Part shown: positions 1 through 7,028 of the stretch, in pieces | Layout of the letters: every line of letters begins with the position of its first letter | How positions within the stretch are numbered: the first letter of the stretch is position 1 | Assembly: GCA_002450905.1 (NCBI GenBank) | Contig: DKAT01000041.1 | Span: forward strand, 1-15,773 | Length of the DNA stretch: 15,773 nucleotides | Reading direction: 5' to 3' | Source: Spirochaetia bacterium UBA6919 | GTDB lineage: Bacteria; Spirochaetota; UBA6919 | Made by a program: the position numbers and the translations under genes | Notes under the pieces: generated by a model | Told to the model about the DNA's origin: nothing | Databases searched by the model: none | What the model saw: the letters and a program-made list of their open reading frames with translations, nothing else

Positions 1-390
1 TACCCTACTGTCGGATTAAATCTTAACTTTTACATTTTATAACAGACGCTGAAAACGAATGCACACTGTTGTTCAGGATATGCTCGACCTCTCAAGGGCT
101 AGTCGAAAAGAACTTAAATTAACAAATGTCAACCTCAATCACTGTATGAATAATGTCACAAAAGATTACATCAAACTCTTGACTATTCAACCCCAGCAGA
201 AGTATATTTTGGTTATTCTTTTCCCCATTTACCTTGGTCTAATGTTGAAAAGCTGAATGTGGAAAAGAATAGCAGTTAAACGGAATTGTGTAAATAAAAT
301 TTAAAAAAGTGGTCTGAAATTCTAGTCCACCTCACATAACTGCTGGGCCAATTGAAAAAAAGAAAGCGCCCCAACATTGTAGAAATTGGG
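1..390 (+). pseudogene. Degenerate sensor histidine kinase remnant
   Basis: The open stretch at 59-256 begins MHTVVQDMLDLSRASRKEL, which closely resembles the end of a DHp (HisKA) helix in phytochrome-type or PAS-type sensor kinases, where a run like RMxTLIxDLLxYSRVGR is followed by a line of the type LxxVDLN. It lacks the phospho-acceptor histidine helix and has no ATPase domain in frame. Other pieces lie in other frames. Codons just before it read as ITDAEN (39-56, one-base frame break). WSEILVHLT is at 310-336 and KKESA at about 356-370, both like the strand after the N-box of HATPase_c. PNIVEIG at 370-390 resembles the helix after the G box (the usual form is IVEIHGG). The order matches a kinase that has lost segments and gained frameshifts. 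The left edge of the window cuts it. The DHp piece is the firm part; the later fragments are short and could be coincidence. Confidence 0.55.
355..390 (-). terminator. Possible weak terminator after the FecR/LRR gene
   Basis: Read on the minus strand, a short hairpin (CCCAA, 11-nt loop, TTGGG; 386-390 and 370-374) follows the FecR/LRR stop codon by about 30 nt. A T-rich tail of the form CTTTCTTTTTTT (about 355-366) comes after it. The stem is only 5 bp, so this is a weak candidate. It also overlaps the kinase remnant on the other strand. Confidence 0.3.
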
Positions 391-419
391 TAATACTCTC
401 AAAAGAATTATGTAATATT

Positions 420-1970
420 TTAATATTTGTCTTCAAAAATCTCTTTTTTGGCTTTTAAATTTTCATTGGATTTCTGGAGTCCCTCAATGCCTTTTTCTGT
501 AATTTTTGATTTAGCATAATACAACTCCCTTAGACTCTTGATCTTTTTTAAATGTTTTATACCCTTATTGGAGATAGAGGTATCAATAATACTCAATTCC
601 TTAAGTTTTTTTAGTTTAGTTAAATATTTTAAACCGTTATCGGTGATCTTTGTTGACCCTAAAATAAGAACTTCAAGGATTTGTAATTTTGAAAGATGCT
701 TTAATCCGGTGTTTCCTATATTACATTTACTGATATCTAAAATCCGTAATTTCTTAAATCTTTTTAAATAGGACAAACCTTTATTAGTGATTTGAGTTTT
801 TTGTAAAATAAGAATTTCAAGACCTTTTAATTTTGATAATTGCTTTATACCCTGGTCAGAAATATTACAATTACTGAAATTAATATATTTTAATTTATTA
901 AGCTGAGAAATATATTTTAGAGCCTTATTAGTAATTTTAGTTTTATTCAGATTTAAAATTTGAAGGGTATTTAAAATAGTGATATTAGATATATTGTTAT
1001 CATTGGTATTTGACTCACTTAGATTAAGAGTAATTATATTTTTAAGGGAATCGATACTGTAATTTTGATTGGAACTATCCAGCCATGTTTTTGCCTTTTT
1101 TAATTTTATATCATATTCACTTTCTTTTTTTTCAGCTACTATAGAATCTTCATCATTATCATCTGATTCTTCTTTCTTACTCGATTCATTTTCGTCATCT
1201 GAGTCTTCTTTTTCTTGTTTTTGAGTTTGTTTAAGACTATAATCAATTTTTGTTTCTGGTGTGGACTGACTTTTGGGGGTTTTTGTTTTGTAATTTCTTT
1301 CTATAATTTGTTTTTCAACATTCTCAGTTTCCTCCCATTCTAATTCGTCATGGATATCCACAGACTTACTTTGAACATTTTTTTTAGTAGAATGAGATAC
1401 GCTGATAGCTTGTTTTGCCTTTAAAATAACTGGTTTGCCCTCGAATTTTTCTTCACTTTCATCCTCATCTTCGGCTGATACAGTTTTTTTAAATTTCTTT
1501 ACTTCTACTTCTCCTTTATGAACTACAACTTCAGTTTTTGTTTCATTTAAATCTCCATCGACAATTATTGCAAACGTTGTTCCTCTAACACCAGCAACGA
1601 CTGAAGGTGTTCTAGCTGAAAAAGGCTTTCCTCGTAACCGATTTAATTTGAAGAGAGCACTTCCACGTTGAATATTTATCTGAGTCCCTCTTCGATTACT
1701 ATATCTGGATAATCCTATTATGGTATTCTGTCCAATTTTAACGGTGCCACCATTACTCATCCTTAATAGAATGATTCCATTGGGTCCTGTTAATATCCAT
1801 CCGTATTGACCTATGGATGCTCTTATATATACTCTGGACCATCTTGACGCAGAAGACTGTTTAAATTGAACATTTCCTTTATGAGCAAGGACTGTAAACG
1901 TATTAGAGAATCCAATACTATATGTTGATATAACAAGTAATATAATGAATAGAAATATTTTAATTTTCAT
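420..1970 (-). CDS. Exported FecR-domain protein with C-terminal leucine-rich repeats
   Basis: 516 aa. A signal peptide at residues 1-22 (hydrophobic FLFIILLVIST, then IGFSN) indicates export. Residues about 25-158 are a FecR-type beta domain with the hallmark SVVAGVRGTTFAI (123-135). There is no cytoplasmic anti-sigma tail or internal membrane helix as in true FecR sigma regulators, so it is probably a structural or sensing periplasmic or surface protein. Residues about 160-295 are a charged, D/E/K/S-rich linker. Residues about 305-500 are leucine-rich repeats with exact 24-residue spacing, at least six units of the form ITxxGLxxLxxLxxLxxLxLxxT (I346, I370, I394, I418, I442, I466, I490). A good ribosome binding site (AAGGAGA) precedes the ATG. 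It is last in a three-gene operon, 15 bp after the FN3-like gene. The role is not known; the repeats suggest protein binding. Confidence 0.85.
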   Translation of the reverse strand: MKIKIFLFIILLVISTYSIGFSNTFTVLAHKGNVQFKQSSASRWSRVYIRASIGQYGWILTGPNGIILLRMSNGGTVKIGQNTIIGLSRYSNRRGTQINIQRGSALFKLNRLRGKPFSARTPSVVAGVRGTTFAIIVDGDLNETKTEVVVHKGEVEVKKFKKTVSAEDEDESEEKFEGKPVILKAKQAISVSHSTKKNVQSKSVDIHDELEWEETENVEKQIIERNYKTKTPKSQSTPETKIDYSLKQTQKQEKEDSDDENESSKKEESDDNDEDSIVAEKKESEYDIKLKKAKTWLDSSNQNYSIDSLKNIITLNLSESNTNDNNISNITILNTLQILNLNKTKITNKALKYISQLNKLKYINFSNCNISDQGIKQLSKLKGLEILILQKTQITNKGLSYLKRFKKLRILDISKCNIGNTGLKHLSKLQILEVLILGSTKITDNGLKYLTKLKKLKELSIIDTSISNKGIKHLKKIKSLRELYYAKSKITEKGIEGLQKSNENLKAKKEIFEDKY

Positions 1971-1985
1971 AAATTTTCTCCTTAA

Positions 1986-2486
1986 TTAATCTGCACGAAC
2001 CCAAATTAGATTTATAGGGTCCCATTTAGCTCTGAAAGTCATTATTCCTCTAAGTCTAACTTGTGTTTTGCCAATATTTTTATTATTACTGGTTTTATTG
2101 GTTGAATCAGAATTACTAAATGCAATAATGATAGGATTTGAATTATCTATATCATCCATTTCTTCAGGATATGAGGATTTTTTATCATCAAATGTTACTG
2201 TATTATCTGAATGGACAGTTATTTTAGTGATTCTACTTGGATTTCGATTTTTTTCTCCGATTGGACTTACCCGAAAATAATAAGTTCCAGGTTTAGCAGA
2301 AATTGTAACATTATTTCCATTGGATGTGTAAATCTTTACAATATTTTTAAAATCGCTGTCCGTAGATTGCTCAATAATATAGTAATCAGTGTTTTTTTGA
2401 TTATCCCATTTCAAGGGGATAAACACGCTATGCCCTTGCATTGCCAGGAAAAATGTAAAGCAGAGTGCAATTAATATTCTTTTCAT
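1986..2486 (-). CDS. Small exported fibronectin type III-like protein
   Basis: 166 aa. The signal peptide (MKRILIALCFTFFLAMQGHS) probably ends near residue 20. Residues about 23-93 look like one fibronectin type III domain: LKWDN, then YYIIEQSTDSDF, then GTYYFRVSPIGEKNRNPSR, the common strand pattern of a W in strand B and YYFRV in strand F. Residues 95-140 are polar and low in complexity (rich in S, N, D). The last 25 residues contain a conserved-looking basic and aromatic segment (LRGIMTFRAKWDP, then IWVRAD) that I do not recognise. The ribosome binding site (AAGGAG) lies within the last codons and stop of the upstream ankyrin gene, 3 bp apart, so the two are probably translationally coupled. 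In spirochaetes and related bacteria such proteins often sit beside secreted FecR-domain proteins; a joint envelope role is inference. Confidence 0.75.
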   Translation of the reverse strand: MKRILIALCFTFFLAMQGHSVFIPLKWDNQKNTDYYIIEQSTDSDFKNIVKIYTSNGNNVTISAKPGTYYFRVSPIGEKNRNPSRITKITVHSDNTVTFDDKKSSYPEEMDDIDNSNPIIIAFSNSDSTNKTSNNKNIGKTQVRLRGIMTFRAKWDPINLIWVRAD

Positions 2487-2489
2487 AAA

Positions 2490-3518
2490 TTATTCTCCTT
2501 TTATTCTTTTTAAATAAAAGACACCTTTAATCTCATTTTTTATGACGATATCTGGTATAGACATTTTAATTTTCTGATCCTCATAACCCTTTTTCTTTGC
2601 TGCAATGACTTCTAAAAATACTTTATGAGCATTGGTGCTGTCGATCCCATTTATTTTAAACATCTCGATCTTTTCGTAGGGAGTTGTTCCTAAAAGCTGA
2701 TATTGTGTAGTTTTAACTTTTATTGATTTTGATAGAATTCTCCAGTATAGATTAGTATTGCCTGGAAAGGAGGTAAAGTACCAGCGGAATATGGTTCTTA
2801 AGCCCTTTGGGATAACAACTTTTCTTATTAATTTCTTTTTTTTCATGATATAAGACTGGAGAGCCAGACGGTTTTGATTAGCTATAGCTTTGTTGATACG
2901 CTTACCTACTGGTATTTTTAGTAAATCTGGATTTATAGTATTAATAGTATACAATCGGCTGTTACCATCCGCGCAAAATTCTCTATATATTCTAGGTAAA
3001 GTAACTTGATAATTTGGGTTTGCTCCTTGTTGTACCAGGTATTCAGCAATTTTATTTTCGTTTTTACAAGCTGCTGTGAAAAGAGGTGTTTGTCCACCAT
3101 AATCTTCCCCGAAGTTGATATCAATACCAAGACCTACGAGTAATTTTACAATATCCATACGGCTCTTTAGAACTGCAAAGTGCAAAGCGTTTCGAATTTT
3201 AGTCTTTTCTATTATACAAGCATGATTGATATTAATCCCATTGGCGATGAGATATTTAATCACTTCTATATTGACATCCTTCTTAATTGCATATATCAGG
3301 TAGTTGGAATTTTCAATAGGATAATTATCATAGAAATCGAATGTTGTATTGATATTTATACCTTTTTTTAGAAGAGATTTTAAAGCATTGATATTTTCAC
3401 TTTTAATGGCATGCAGCATTGTGAGAACATCTTTGTCTTTAATGTTTGAAACAGAACAACTGATTAAGTGAGATGTGATAGTAATGAGAATTATAATATA
3501 TATAATTTTTTTTAACAT
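2490..3518 (-). CDS. Ankyrin-repeat lipoprotein
   Basis: The ATG at 3518 is chosen over a TTG two codons upstream (3524). The GGAG at 3525-3528 abuts the TTG but lies 6 nt from the ATG. The product is 342 aa. The N-terminus is hydrophobic (KKIIYIIILITITSHLISC) with a loose lipobox LISC; C21 would be the lipidated residue. Residues about 30-170 carry about four ankyrin repeats (ALKSLLKKGININ; VIKYLIANGININHA; ALHFAVLKSRMDIVKLLVGLGIDIN; GQTPLFTAACKNENKIAEYLVQQGANPN). The C-terminal third is not a repeat. It has YWRILSKSIKV, then LGTTPYEKIEMFKI, then KKKGYEDQKIKM, which resembles PEGA-like extracytoplasmic beta domains (the LGTTPY turn); this is a loose likeness. It is the first gene of an export operon with the FN3-like and FecR/LRR genes. 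The partner is unknown, but the ankyrin face is expected to bind another protein outside the inner membrane. Confidence 0.8.
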   Translation of the reverse strand: MLKKIIYIIILITITSHLISCSVSNIKDKDVLTMLHAIKSENINALKSLLKKGININTTFDFYDNYPIENSNYLIYAIKKDVNIEVIKYLIANGININHACIIEKTKIRNALHFAVLKSRMDIVKLLVGLGIDINFGEDYGGQTPLFTAACKNENKIAEYLVQQGANPNYQVTLPRIYREFCADGNSRLYTINTINPDLLKIPVGKRINKAIANQNRLALQSYIMKKKKLIRKVVIPKGLRTIFRWYFTSFPGNTNLYWRILSKSIKVKTTQYQLLGTTPYEKIEMFKINGIDSTNAHKVFLEVIAAKKKGYEDQKIKMSIPDIVIKNEIKGVFYLKRIKGE

Positions 3519-3609
3519 TTCCAACTCCTACTCATGTGCTAAATTAAAAAATGTTTATCATAATATAAATTCCGGTTGGATGATATATTTGATTTATAAC
3601 AATATAATT

Positions 3610-3625
3610 TTGTATTATAATACAA
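3610..3625. promoter_or_regulatory. 16-bp palindrome, candidate operator
   Basis: TTGTATTATAATACAA is a perfect palindrome about 92-107 bp upstream of the ankyrin lipoprotein ATG. Its position suits an operator for the export operon. It is AT-only apart from one G and one C, so chance cannot be excluded in this background. Confidence 0.3.
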
Positions 3626-3850
3626 TTATTTAAAATTGTAAAGAACAAAATTATTTTTTTTTAAAATATAATTTTGTTTAATTTAAAATAACTATAATGA
3701 TTATGAATAAATAATGTTTTTTATGCAGATTTAATAAGTGTTGATGTGTCGATATATATAAAAATAATAACTTGTTATCTTAACATGGAGATAAATTTCA
3801 AATATGATTAAATAAACAGAAAGATATATTATTTTTTTATTTCTATTCTG

Positions 3851-3941
3851 ATAATCTTCTTAATTTGAAATGATCAACGGATGGTACGGTTCCACTCACC
3901 AACCGTTTATGTAGATTTTGACTTCAAATTTAAAAGATTAT
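3851..3941 (-). ncRNA. Two-tier stem-loop element between nrdJ and the ankyrin operon
   Basis: An outer stem pairs 3851-3858 (ATAATCTT) with 3934-3941, then 3862-3869 (AATTTGAA) with 3923-3930, separated by a 3x3 internal loop. An inner arm pairs 3876-3885 (AACGGATGGT) with 3898-3907 (ACCAACCGTT), 9 of 10 positions, with a 12-nt apical loop. The inner arm is markedly more GC-rich than its surroundings. It starts about 30 nt after the nrdJ stop and has no U-run on either strand, so it is not a normal intrinsic terminator. The segment 3863-3871 can alternatively pair with 3795-3803 (9 bp), which allows two mutually exclusive folds. It could be a 3' processing or stability structure for the nrdJ mRNA, a cis-regulatory leader for the ankyrin operon, or the remains of a small mobile element. 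The strand is assumed from the flanking genes. Confidence 0.4.
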
Positions 3942-3970
3942 AGGTATATATACAATTACTGAGGAATTTA

Positions 3971-6739
3971 TCAGGAGCACCCACTTGTTGCACCACAATT
4001 AAGACATCGGTAACAACTGCCAGATCTCACCATGATGGATCCACAAGTGAAACATGGAGTAGCATCTGCTTGATTTTTGAATACGTCTTTTTCAAATTCT
4101 TCTATGCTTCCATTTAATTTAGGGAATTCTGTTTCGTACTGTTCTGAAACTTCGTCATCAGCTAACTCTTGAGCGTTTTTAAGAAATTTAAGGGATAGCC
4201 ATCGGAAGATATAATCCATGATGGATTTTGCAATAGGGATTTGTTTATTTGTTGTCCATCCTGACGGCTCAAAACGGGCGTGACTAAATTTATTGACGAG
4301 GACTTCAAGTGGTACACCATATTGAATTGCAAGTGAAATGGCGGTTGCAAATGAATCCATCAAACCAGATACGACGGAACCTTCTTTCGCCATGACGATA
4401 AAGATTTCACCTGGTTTCCCATCCTCATACATCCCAACTGTAATATAGCCTTCGTGTCCCCCTACGCTGAATTTGTGAGTTATTGCCTGACGTTCATCGG
4501 GGAGTCGTTTTCTGTGGATTCCAGGTGTGACATTCTTTTCTATGTCTTTTATTTTTGTACTTAATGGCTGAGTCCGTTTTGATCCATCTCTATAAATGGC
4601 TATTGATTTTAAGCCACGTTTCCAAGCTTCGATAAATGTTTCATAGATTTCCTGAACAGTAACTTCTGAAGGCATATTAATCGTTTTTGAGATGGCACCT
4701 GATAAGAAGGGTTGAACAGCTTCCATCATCTTTATATGCCCCATATAATGGATGGATCTTGTGCCATTGGATGGCTTGAAGGCGCAATCAAATATGGGAA
4801 GATGTTCAGATTTTATATCCGCACAGCCTTCTATGGTATCATTCTCATTAATATATTGGCTGATACTATTAATTCTTTCTTCAGAATACCCTAGTTGTTT
4901 TAGTGCAAGAGGGATAGTTTGGTTAACTATTTTTAGAAACCCGCCTCCAACTAATTTTTTATACTTGACAAGGGCGATGTCTGGTTCAATTCCTGTTGTA
5001 TCACAGTCCATCATGAAAGCTATTGTTCCTGTAGGAGCGAGGACAGTTGTTTGGGAATTCTTATACCCATATTCCAAGCCAAGATCATAGGTTTCCTGCC
5101 ATAATTTTTCAGCAATATTTAATAAATTGTTACTTTCAATTTTATACTTTGAGTCTTTTTTTATTTGAGGTATGTGATTTAAAGCATCTTTGTGTTGTTT
5201 AATCACCCCCAGCATGGAAGATTTATTTTTTTGATATAGTTTAAAAGGTTCATTCACAGAAGCCATCATGGATGACATTCTATAGGCATTTCCAGTCATA
5301 AGAGAAGTAATCAGCCCTGCATAATTTCTACCTTCAGGACTATCATAGGGAAATCCGTGAGACATAATCAGTGCACCCAGATTGGCATATCCTAATCCAA
5401 GGGGACGGAAATCGTGGCTATTCTTTTCAATTTTTTTTGTAGGATAAGTTGCCTGATCCACAAGGATTTCTTGGGCAATAATCATGATACCAACAGTATA
5501 GAGGAAATTATTGACATTGAAAGAACCATCTTCATTTCTAAACTTCATTAGATTGATAGAAGAAAGATTACAGGCAGAGTCATTTAAAAACATATATTCA
5601 GAACAGGGATTACTCGCTTCGATTCTCCCAGAATGAGGGCATGTATGCCATTTATTAATAGTCGTATCAAATTGGATTCCTGGATCACCGCAAATATAGG
5701 CGGAATCTGCCATTTTTTCTAAAAGTTCCTGAGCTTTATAGGTATTTGAAGTATCATTTCTCACGATATGCTTTGTCTGCCATGAGTCATTGTTTATTAC
5801 GGCTTTCATATACTCATCCGTCACACGGACACTATGATTTGCGTTCTGAAAGGCTATTGAGGCATATGCTTCACCATTGAAAGAGCCGTCATATCCCGCG
5901 TCAATCAGAGACCAAGCCTTCTTTTCTTCCTGAGCCTTACAGGTGATGAATTCTTCTATATCTGGGTGATCTACATTTAAAATTACCATTTTAGCTGCTC
6001 GTCGTGTTTTTCCACCGGACTTAATAACCCCTGCAAAGGCATCATATCCTTTCATGAAGGAAACAGGACCCGATGCGGTGCCTCCTCCTGCCAATGTCTC
6101 CCTGGAGGATCGTAAGGGAGAAAGATTTGTCCCAGTTCCAGAACCCCACTTAAATAACATCCCCTCTGTTTTAACAAGATCCAAAATCGATTCCATAGTA
6201 TCTTCAACAGAATTAATAAAACAGGCAGAGAATTGATTCGAATTACCCTTTACACCACAATTAAACCAAACAGGACTATTGAAAGATGCTTTTTGAGTAA
6301 CGAGAATATGACAAAGTTCTTTGTAAAAATTATTTACTGATTGAGAATCCAGAAAATATCCTTGCTGATTTCCCCAGTCCGAAATAGTTTTAGCAACTCG
6401 CTCTATGAGTTGTTTGACACTCCTTTCGCGATCTTTGGAACCAATTGCACCTGTAAAATATTTTGAGGTAACAACATTCGTAGACATTTGAGACCACGAT
6501 TTAGGAAATTCAACCCCGCTTTCTTCGAAAATTATTTCACCTTTCTCGTTTGTAATTGAGGCATTACGTAGCTCCCAATCCATTTCATCAAAGGGGTGAA
6601 TGTTTTGTTTTGTAAAACAGGCTAAGATTTGTAATTTATTTTTACTTAGAATGATATAATCTTTATATAGTTCTGTGTTTTCTTTGATTAACTGATTTTC
6701 CTGGTGAAGATTGTATATATCTGTTTTGGGTGGTGTCAT
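3971..6739 (-). CDS. nrdJ: Adenosylcobalamin-dependent (class II) ribonucleotide reductase
   Basis: 922 aa. It reduces ribonucleotides to deoxyribonucleotides with coenzyme B12 and no oxygen. Residues about 85-720 are the ten-stranded alpha/beta barrel. They include FNSPVWFNCG (153-162), FKWGSGTGTNLS (196-207), GGGTASGPVSFMKGYD (218-233) and SGGKTRRAAKMV. N377-P-C379-S-E381 matches the Asn-x-Cys-x-Glu active site, C379 being the expected thiyl radical residue. C173 and C390 are the likely redox pair. PTGTIAFMMDCDTTGIEPD (569-587) is the phosphate-binding loop region. Residues about 741-845 form a TSCPD-type domain. The C-terminus (896-921) has six cysteines (C896, C899, C909, C912, C915, C921), a zinc-ribbon-like tail thought to re-reduce the active site. 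No N-terminal ATP-cone is visible. AGGAGG lies about 9 nt before the ATG. It is monocistronic, with its own promoter. No cobalamin riboswitch is recognisable upstream. Confidence 0.95.
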   Translation of the reverse strand: MTPPKTDIYNLHQENQLIKENTELYKDYIILSKNKLQILACFTKQNIHPFDEMDWELRNASITNEKGEIIFEESGVEFPKSWSQMSTNVVTSKYFTGAIGSKDRERSVKQLIERVAKTISDWGNQQGYFLDSQSVNNFYKELCHILVTQKASFNSPVWFNCGVKGNSNQFSACFINSVEDTMESILDLVKTEGMLFKWGSGTGTNLSPLRSSRETLAGGGTASGPVSFMKGYDAFAGVIKSGGKTRRAAKMVILNVDHPDIEEFITCKAQEEKKAWSLIDAGYDGSFNGEAYASIAFQNANHSVRVTDEYMKAVINNDSWQTKHIVRNDTSNTYKAQELLEKMADSAYICGDPGIQFDTTINKWHTCPHSGRIEASNPCSEYMFLNDSACNLSSINLMKFRNEDGSFNVNNFLYTVGIMIIAQEILVDQATYPTKKIEKNSHDFRPLGLGYANLGALIMSHGFPYDSPEGRNYAGLITSLMTGNAYRMSSMMASVNEPFKLYQKNKSSMLGVIKQHKDALNHIPQIKKDSKYKIESNNLLNIAEKLWQETYDLGLEYGYKNSQTTVLAPTGTIAFMMDCDTTGIEPDIALVKYKKLVGGGFLKIVNQTIPLALKQLGYSEERINSISQYINENDTIEGCADIKSEHLPIFDCAFKPSNGTRSIHYMGHIKMMEAVQPFLSGAISKTINMPSEVTVQEIYETFIEAWKRGLKSIAIYRDGSKRTQPLSTKIKDIEKNVTPGIHRKRLPDERQAITHKFSVGGHEGYITVGMYEDGKPGEIFIVMAKEGSVVSGLMDSFATAISLAIQYGVPLEVLVNKFSHARFEPSGWTTNKQIPIAKSIMDYIFRWLSLKFLKNAQELADDEVSEQYETEFPKLNGSIEEFEKDVFKNQADATPCFTCGSIMVRSGSCYRCLNCGATSGCS

Positions 6740-6765
6740 TTTATCGTTCCTCCTTGTGATTGAAT

Positions 6766-6812
6766 ACGTCCATGTTCAGTATCATCTGATTTAGTGATAC
6801 ATCTTGGGACGT
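6766..6812 (-). promoter_or_regulatory. Nested inverted repeats at the nrdJ leader
   Basis: On the minus strand ACGTCC (6807-6812) pairs with GGACGT (6766-6771). Inside it, GTATCA (6795-6800) pairs with TGATAC (6779-6784) around a 10-nt loop. Both 6-bp stems are perfect. The predicted transcription start falls near 6807-6809, so the outer arm may be only partly transcribed. The outer repeat might then act as a DNA site, while the inner hairpin is in the mRNA some 40 nt before the start codon. Confidence 0.4.
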
Positions 6813-6814
6813 GA

Positions 6815-6843
6815 AATGTAAACAATTTTATTTGTAGTGTCAA
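6815..6843 (-). promoter_or_regulatory. Sigma-70-type promoter of nrdJ
   Basis: Read on the minus strand, -35 TTGACA (6838-6843, consensus) and -10 TACATT (6815-6820, four of six) are separated by exactly 17 bp. The expected transcription start is about 6807-6809, giving a leader of about 70 nt before the nrdJ ATG. This is the best promoter in the window and shows nrdJ is transcribed independently of mutS. Confidence 0.6.
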
Positions 6844-6950
6844 ATTGTTTATTTTAATTTTTAAATCATTTTTTTCTTTATACAATATATTCTATTAATA
6901 TTATTTTAATACATCACTTATCGATACTTTATCACAGGAAATTTGACACT
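6836..6950. repeat. 11-bp inverted repeat flanking the candidate NrdR box
   Basis: AGTGTCAAATT (6836-6846) and its exact reverse complement AATTTGACACT (6940-6950) are 93 bp apart. The first copy contains the -35 hexamer of the nrdJ promoter on the minus strand. The second presents a TTGACA on the plus strand but has no matching -10. The arms could be two binding sites for one regulator or a coincidental duplication of a promoter element. Confidence 0.5.
6880..6895. promoter_or_regulatory. Candidate NrdR box
   Basis: ATACAATATATTCTAT matches 13 of 16 positions of the NrdR consensus acaCwAtATaTwGtgt, including the central CAATATATT. NrdR represses ribonucleotide reductase genes at paired boxes about 31-32 bp apart. 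At exactly 31 bp (6911-6926) there is a poor second match, 8 of 16. The site lies about 37 bp upstream of the -35 of nrdJ. The AT-rich background makes the core less informative. Confidence 0.4.
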
Positions 6951-7028
6951 GAAATTCTCTCTTGAGCCGATTATTTATGTATTAAAGGTTAATAAAGTAT
7001 TTATAATAGTCAATATAATTTTTTCTAA

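Larger units (their letters stand above)
3525..3970. other. AT-rich intergenic region with nested inverted repeats
   Basis: No supported coding sequence lies here. It separates the stop of the ribonucleotide reductase gene from the start of the ankyrin operon, both on the minus strand. It should therefore hold the 3' end of one transcript and the promoter or leader of the next. Visible structure: a perfect 16-bp palindrome (3610-3625), an 11-bp inverted repeat around a T/A-rich loop (3644-3654 with 3668-3678), a 6-bp hairpin (3775-3780 with 3789-3794), and the long structured element 3851-3941. I could not find a convincing -35/-10 pair for the ankyrin operon. Confidence 0.6.

Noticed and set aside
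2211..2474. Plus-strand open frames opposite the FN3-like gene
   Set aside because: They are shadows of a minus-strand gene that has a signal peptide, a ribosome binding site and operon context.
3518..3524. TTG start two codons upstream for the ankyrin lipoprotein
   Set aside because: The GGAG ribosome binding site directly abuts the TTG, whereas it is 6 nt from the ATG, the normal spacing.
3876..3907. A stretch resembling the T-box motif (GGATGGTACGG against GGGTGGTACCG) on the plus strand
   Set aside because: Only about 9 of 13 positions match, no aminoacyl-tRNA synthetase or amino acid gene follows on the plus strand, and the specifier stem is missing.
4752..5090. Open plus-strand frame of 112 codons inside nrdJ
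   Set aside because: It lies wholly antisense to conserved nrdJ coding sequence, has no ribosome binding site, and its translation resembles no protein.
6980..6994. Hairpin TATTAA-AGG-TTAATA after mutS as a terminator
   Set aside because: The stem is 6 bp of A/T only with a 3-nt loop and no U-run on the minus strand; too weak to call.
6740..7028. Cobalamin riboswitch upstream of the B12-dependent reductase
   Set aside because: None of the conserved B12-box or core segments can be read on the minus strand, and the leader after the predicted promoter is only about 70 nt, too short for a full B12 riboswitch.
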